Below, piece after piece: positions 23,493 to 27,604 of a DNA stretch of 27,604 nt. Origin of the DNA: Lachnospiraceae bacterium (lineage in GTDB: Bacteria; Bacillota; Clostridia; Lachnospirales; Lachnospiraceae); NCBI GenBank assembly GCA_009774215.1, contig VSNH01000034.1:1-27604 (forward strand), read 5' to 3'. Positions within the stretch are counted from its first letter, which is position 1. Each line of letters opens with the position of its first letter. The position numbers and the translations under genes were made by a program. The notes beneath the pieces are model-generated. The model was not told the DNA's origin, did not search any database, and saw nothing but the letters and a program-made list of their open reading frames with translations.

Positions 23493-25256
23493 ATGCAGAC
23501 GAAATTCCCGCAGAAAAAAGCCCGCCCCTTTCAGGGCGATCTTCTCTTTCTTCTGCTTCTTATTACATTTTACGCTTTACTTCTGTTTTTTATAAAGCCG
23601 GTGGACGGCATCAACGATGACTGGGGCATGTACAGCATCCTATCCGGCGCATATACGGGAACACCTGACGCGCATGTCATGTTTTTCCTCTATCCGCTCT
23701 CCTGGCTGCTTGCAAAGCTCTATACCCTGTGGCGTTTCATTCCCTGGTACGGGCTGTTCCAGCACGCCGTGCAGATACTCAGCCTTTATACCATTTATCG
23801 GCGCATTCTGCGGATTCGCAGACGGCACAATCCGCAGGCCGCGCTCTGGCCGTCTGCGCTGAGCGTCTTTCTTCTCCTGTTTTTTATTGTTGACCTGAAC
23901 GTGCTCGCGGAGGCGCAGTACACCACCACGGCGGGACTGGCCGCCGCTGCGGCGCTGTTTTGTTTTACCACTTCGCGCATCAACCAGCCGCACGTCGGCT
24001 TCTTTCTGGACAACATACCGACCCTTCTTCTGGCTTGGGTTTCTTTCAGTATGCGCCAGCAGATTTTTTACCTCATGCTGCCCATGGCGGGTATGCTCTG
24101 GCTCTCAAAATGGATCATTGCAGCAAGAAACAAATACGAGGGGACAACAGCCAAGCTCCTCGGCTTCGCGCTGCTTTTATGCCTTGGCATGGGACTGCTC
24201 TGGGGTGCGAACGCCGCCGCCTATTCCTCCGACGAGTGGTCCGATTTTCGAAAAATCAACCACTACCGCGAGCGGGTAGGCGACTTCTACGGCTGGCCCG
24301 AGTATGAAGAGTGCGCAGACGATCTGCACGCGCTTGGTCTGGATGAGGAAGCCTACATGTACCGCAGAAGCGGCGCACCGCACATTGGATATGACATGTC
24401 TGTCACTGAATGGAAACAGATGCACGATATTGCCAGACAGTGTTATCTGACCCGCGTGAGCCTGAAAGAGCGGTTGAAAAATGTGGCAGTCTCCGCCGTA
24501 AACGTCTTTTTCTATCAGGAGGGGATGCAGCCCGCCAATCTGCTCACCGGACTTCTGCTGCTCCTGACCCCCGTGCTGATCTTTATTGACCGCAACGCCA
24601 GCGCCCTTTTCGTATATTTGATGTATCTGTTCGGGCGAAGCGTGAGCTGGGGCTATGTACTCTACGAGGGGCGATTCCCCAAACGCATTGTCCAGCCGCT
24701 GATTACTGTGGACTTCCTGATTCTTCTGGGAATCCTTCTGGCTTTCAACCTGCTGCCGTCGGGTAACCGCAGGCGTTATTATGCGCTTCTCCCCCTGCTT
24801 GGCTGTCTCAGTCTGTTCTCGGTGTATGCCACGCACAGAGACATTGCGGAAAACTACAGGATTCACGAAGAAACATGGGAAGAGCTGCGGGAATACTGCC
24901 GCTCGCACCCGGACAATTTCTACATATGGACTTACGGTTCCGGGACACTGGAGCATTTCTACGAGACGCCTTTCGGGCGCGGGCAGGACGCCTACCAGAA
25001 TTTCATCTACACCAACTGGGGCGTGATCTGCAACCCCAACACACAAAAAAAGCTCGCTGACCAGGGCATCGGCAGTTTTGGCCGGGATGTGGTGGACAGC
25101 GGGCATGTATACTTTATTCTGCAGGAAGCCCCCTACAATGAAGAGCACCCTGTCATTATGTATTTTCGGCATACCTACCAGGCGGGGCTTTCTATAGCCG
25201 ATACCTTCACCGCCGGGGATACGACCTACATGGTTTATCAGCTGCATCCCCTGTGA
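23493..25256 (+). CDS. GT-C-like polytopic membrane protein
   Basis: This is a 587-residue protein with about 11 to 12 transmembrane helices and a C-terminal extracytoplasmic domain (about 470-587). The first outer loop reads VDGINDDWGMYSILSGAY, with the Asp42/Asp43 pair followed by Trp. This matches the DDW of the 512-residue protein encoded at 17846-19384, though the two are otherwise clearly different. The pattern fits a membrane glycosyltransferase using lipid-linked sugars, which is an inference. ATG 23493 has AAAGGA upstream; the frame opens at 23427 without a site. Its last 19 bases overlap the end of the convergent DUF6020-like gene. Confidence 0.75.
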   Translation: MQTKFPQKKARPFQGDLLFLLLLITFYALLLFFIKPVDGINDDWGMYSILSGAYTGTPDAHVMFFLYPLSWLLAKLYTLWRFIPWYGLFQHAVQILSLYTIYRRILRIRRRHNPQAALWPSALSVFLLLFFIVDLNVLAEAQYTTTAGLAAAAALFCFTTSRINQPHVGFFLDNIPTLLLAWVSFSMRQQIFYLMLPMAGMLWLSKWIIAARNKYEGTTAKLLGFALLLCLGMGLLWGANAAAYSSDEWSDFRKINHYRERVGDFYGWPEYEECADDLHALGLDEEAYMYRRSGAPHIGYDMSVTEWKQMHDIARQCYLTRVSLKERLKNVAVSAVNVFFYQEGMQPANLLTGLLLLLTPVLIFIDRNASALFVYLMYLFGRSVSWGYVLYEGRFPKRIVQPLITVDFLILLGILLAFNLLPSGNRRRYYALLPLLGCLSLFSVYATHRDIAENYRIHEETWEELREYCRSHPDNFYIWTYGSGTLEHFYETPFGRGQDAYQNFIYTNWGVICNPNTQKKLADQGIGSFGRDVVDSGHVYFILQEAPYNEEHPVIMYFRHTYQAGLSIADTFTAGDTTYMVYQLHPL

Positions 25257-27109
25257 CCGACAGTGCCGCGTCCGAACAACAGTAGTGCAAGCGCCGCGGT
25301 TGACAGCATCAGCGGGTACACATAGCGGGTCAGCACGCAGGGACCGAGAAGCAGCGTCCCCGCCAGCGCCAGCAGATACACCGCAGGCAGCAGCAGCATC
25401 GGCTTTTTCAGCCCGATGCAGCAGAGACAGTAAAACAGGAGCAGATAACCGGTAAAAGCCGGCTGCATCACAAGCGCCACGGGCGGGCAGTACCGCCACA
25501 GCTCATCCGCCGCCGCGAAATACCGATAGAAAGACTGCAGCGGCTGCAGCTTCTGATGTCTCACATAACCCGGCGCAAGCGCTTCCATATAGGGCTGCTG
25601 GTCACTGGGATAAGTGATTTGCAGATATCCTTTCGCATAGGAATACACGTCATTCAGATATGTCACATCCGTCAGATCCCACATGCCCTTGTTTTTCAAA
25701 AGAAACGCCTGTAAATAATCCCCCGGGTAACGCAGTCCCAGAGAAACCCACTCCTTTAAAAAGAGACGAAGCGTCTCCCTGTCGCCCGGAATATCCCTCT
25801 TGCTCCTGTCCGCAATGGCAGGCACATATTCCGGCAGATTTTCTCCCCATACCGCCGCGAGCGCGGCGCGGTCCTCCTGCGTCAGCTCCTCCTCGTGATA
25901 TTGCACTGCCCTTGCAATCTGCTGGGCCGGCACACTCAGCATCTCCCTGGCATACGTGTCGCTTGTGGCAGAAACCGCCTGCACCATGAGGCCGTTTACG
26001 CACAGATACAGCAGAAAGACCGCCCCGTGAAAAGCACAGATTTTCTTAAGGAAAAGCGGCCTCCTCCGCCCCGCAAAAGCCACAACAGCCACATATACAA
26101 TCCAGGCATAAACGCTGTTGTTCCGAAACAAAAGCAAAAGAACCGTCAGAATCCCATAACGGACAAACCAGCCTTTTCCCGGGTCTTCCTCACCCACCGC
26201 CAGCTCATAGCCAAACACCGTAAACACCATGGTAAGCGCCGCGTATATGGTGTCCTTTGTAATCGAAACCGCCAGCATCCCGTGCGTAGGAAAGAACGCC
26301 GCACACAGGACAAAGGCATAACAGAGCCACTTCGACACGCCGCGCCTGCAGAGAAAGCAGTAGACATAGGCAAAACAGGCCGCCACCACAGCCATCTGTA
26401 TCAGGGCGTACATCGCCAGCCCCGCCCTGTCCGCATTCGGCAGAAAGGAAAGAAGCTCCCCTGTTTCCAGACAGCCCTTCAGCATCAGCGTATGGATGAG
26501 CGGATGATGGGTCGTCAGGCCGCTTGCCCGTATCTGGTCGAGCTGGGGAATCACATCATATGCCATGATCGCCGGATAATAGGTGGCAAAAGGAATACAG
26601 AAGCCGCCGAAAATCAACGCAAATGCGCCCCAGAAAGAGCCTTTTCTATGCAAAACACCCGCAATTCTTTCGCCGGCCACAGTTTCCGCCGCCCCTGCGC
26701 TCTGCACTTTCGCAGCGTCCTCCCCAACCGTCCGCTTTGCCAGAAAGAAGAGCATATTCTGCCCGGCAAAAGTTAGCGGCGTAAAGCAAAGGATCCACAA
26801 AACCGCCTCCCACACGCCGCAAATTCCCGGATGACCGAAAACAAGGCCCATCACCTGCAGGGCCGCAAAACCCGCCGCCAAAAACGCACGCACGAAAACA
26901 GGGAAAAAGACGTTCTCCAAAAACAAGGCCCCTTTCCAAAGACAGTACAGCCCGAAGAGCAGCGCCATCGGAAAAATCCCCATCGTGTACACACTTCCCT
27001 GCCCACGCAAAAGCAGGCATATGCGCCCCCCGCAGACAACCGCCAGGACTGCGGAAATCCCCGTGAGCGCAAGTTCCCGCATCGACACACTTTTTCTTAT
27101 CCGTTCCAT
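25238..27109 (-). CDS. DUF6020-like polytopic membrane protein
   Basis: This is a 623-residue protein with about 12 to 14 hydrophobic helices. The segment ATYYPAIMAYDVIPQLDQIR (about 175-194), followed by TTHHPLIHTLMLKG (199-212), is the characteristic outer loop of DUF6020 proteins, which look like GT-C glycosyltransferases. A polar Ala/Gly-rich loop lies at about 126-155. The start at 27109 has GGGGAG 7 bases upstream and is preferred to the ATG six bases earlier. It is downstream of a GT2 gene but separated from it by a terminator-like hairpin. It ends inside the convergent GT-C gene by 19 bases. Confidence 0.75.
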   Translation of the reverse strand: MERIRKSVSMRELALTGISAVLAVVCGGRICLLLRGQGSVYTMGIFPMALLFGLYCLWKGALFLENVFFPVFVRAFLAAGFAALQVMGLVFGHPGICGVWEAVLWILCFTPLTFAGQNMLFFLAKRTVGEDAAKVQSAGAAETVAGERIAGVLHRKGSFWGAFALIFGGFCIPFATYYPAIMAYDVIPQLDQIRASGLTTHHPLIHTLMLKGCLETGELLSFLPNADRAGLAMYALIQMAVVAACFAYVYCFLCRRGVSKWLCYAFVLCAAFFPTHGMLAVSITKDTIYAALTMVFTVFGYELAVGEEDPGKGWFVRYGILTVLLLLFRNNSVYAWIVYVAVVAFAGRRRPLFLKKICAFHGAVFLLYLCVNGLMVQAVSATSDTYAREMLSVPAQQIARAVQYHEEELTQEDRAALAAVWGENLPEYVPAIADRSKRDIPGDRETLRLFLKEWVSLGLRYPGDYLQAFLLKNKGMWDLTDVTYLNDVYSYAKGYLQITYPSDQQPYMEALAPGYVRHQKLQPLQSFYRYFAAADELWRYCPPVALVMQPAFTGYLLLFYCLCCIGLKKPMLLLPAVYLLALAGTLLLGPCVLTRYVYPLMLSTAALALLLFGRGTVGHRGCS

Positions 27110-27257
27110 AACCATTCTCCCCGCCTGTCCAAATTTTCCTCCACATATTTCGTCTGCACAGGTATACGCAATCAAGCAGGAAAGCGCTATCTTCCCTGCC
27201 AGCCGCGCCGTCGGCACGTCGCGTCAGCAACCATATTTCCTGTGCGGGCGTTTGCAT

Positions 27258-27289
27258 AATCAAAGGCATGTCCGACCTCCGAACATGCC
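27258..27289 (-). terminator. Terminator-like hairpin after the GT2 gene
   Basis: On the minus strand GGCATGT (27283-27289) pairs with ACATGCC (27265-27271), followed by TTTGATT. It lies 10 bases after the GT2 stop and before the DUF6020-like gene. Confidence 0.55.
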
Positions 27290-27298
27290 CCACATTTT

Positions 27299-27604
27299 CT
27301 ATTTCTCCCGCAGCCGTCTTGTCACAAGCGTTAGCCGATATTCAAAATCCCGCCTGTTTTTCAGCGCCATATTGGACAGTATCAATCCTGCAAACAGAGA
27401 CTGCAGCGCCGCCAGCCCAATGAACCCGCAGACAATGAGCGTGGGGAACCGATCCACCAGCCCCGTCTCAAAATAAGTAATCAGGATGGGGATAAAGAGC
27501 ACGATCGCAAGCAGCATAAGGATAATCGAACACAGCCCGAAAAATCCTAAAGGCTTGTAATCCCGGTAAAGATTCATGATCTTGTGAAGCACTTTGTACC
27601 CTTC
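27299..27604 (-). CDS. GT2 glycosyltransferase, C-terminal part (partial)
   Basis: Only the last 101 residues are in the window; the gene continues beyond 27604. Two transmembrane helices (roughly residues 22-44 and 55-79 of the visible part) follow LYRDYKPLGFFG, with TGLVDRFPTLIV between them. This is the typical tail of polyprenyl-phosphate-dependent GT2 enzymes of the GtrB/dolichol-phosphate-sugar-synthase-like type. Such enzymes load a sugar onto undecaprenyl phosphate on the inner membrane face, supplying GtrA and GT-C proteins like those encoded nearby. The GTG at 27590-27592 is an internal codon, not a start. Confidence 0.82.
   Translation of the reverse strand, partial: EGYKVLHKIMNLYRDYKPLGFFGLCSIILMLLAIVLFIPILITYFETGLVDRFPTLIVCGFIGLAALQSLFAGLILSNMALKNRRDFEYRLTLVTRRLREK

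Noticed and set aside
24177..25499. 440-codon open frame opposite the GT-C-like gene
   Set aside because: No family motif and no ribosome binding site; it overlaps two convincing membrane-protein genes on their coding strands.
1..27604. tRNA, rRNA, phage or transposase genes
   Set aside because: Both strands were read for tRNA T-arm motifs, rRNA-like stretches and transposase motifs; none was found.

Overview
The window looks like a chromosomal segment of a Gram-positive anaerobe of the Clostridia, most likely a Lachnospiraceae-type gut bacterium. This is inferred from strong AGGAGG-type ribosome binding sites, the gene families present (polytopic GT-C-like proteins, DUF6020/DUF6044/DUF6077-like membrane proteins, FkbH-like HAD-IIIC protein, GtrA, MBOAT) and the GC-rich coding style. 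No rRNA, tRNA, CRISPR array, phage gene or transposase gene was seen. Family names come from motif recognition, not from a database search.

Layout. 1-1100: a small acidic repeat protein and a small zinc-ribbon protein, divergent. 1245-5112: a membrane-anchored SGNH-fold protein with a degenerate active site, then, convergent, an SGNH-like partner protein and an MBOAT O-acyltransferase, the pair used in alginate/teichoic-acid-style O-acylation. 5127-7196: two polytopic membrane proteins (the second DUF6077-like). 7464-9059: a UDP-galactopyranose-mutase-like flavoprotein. 9118-13503: an ABC-2 exporter (two permeases plus ATPase) behind an SGNH lipoprotein. 13658-17325: a radical SAM/SPASM protein, a DUF6044-like membrane protein and GtrA. 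17457-17852: a VOC-fold (glyoxalase/epimerase-like) protein. 17846-23108: a GT-C-like protein, an acyl carrier protein, an FkbH-like protein and a third SGNH protein. 23493-27604: two further GT-C-like proteins and the C-terminal end of a GT2 glycosyltransferase that runs off the window.

Read together, this is a cell-surface glycan assembly and decoration region: lipid-linked sugar transferases and flippase-type proteins (GT2, GtrA, several GT-C proteins), a sugar-ring mutase-like flavoprotein, and several acyl-handling parts. The most interesting combination is FkbH + acyl carrier protein + VOC protein + MBOAT + four SGNH-fold proteins with no polyketide synthase. It suggests an ACP-bound small acyl group (FkbH enzymes load glyceryl from 1,3-bisphosphoglycerate) used on a surface polymer rather than for a secondary metabolite. 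That link is inference.

The intergenic DNA holds a repeated two-hairpin element present three times (2275-2367, 13559-13652, 19445-19682). Each copy starts at or within 5 bases of a stop codon, has the same orientation relative to the gene it follows, and has base-paired arms that differ between copies in a compensatory way. The third copy is interrupted by a TA-flanked terminal-inverted-repeat element. A separate 138-base inverted-repeat element lies at 16619-16756.
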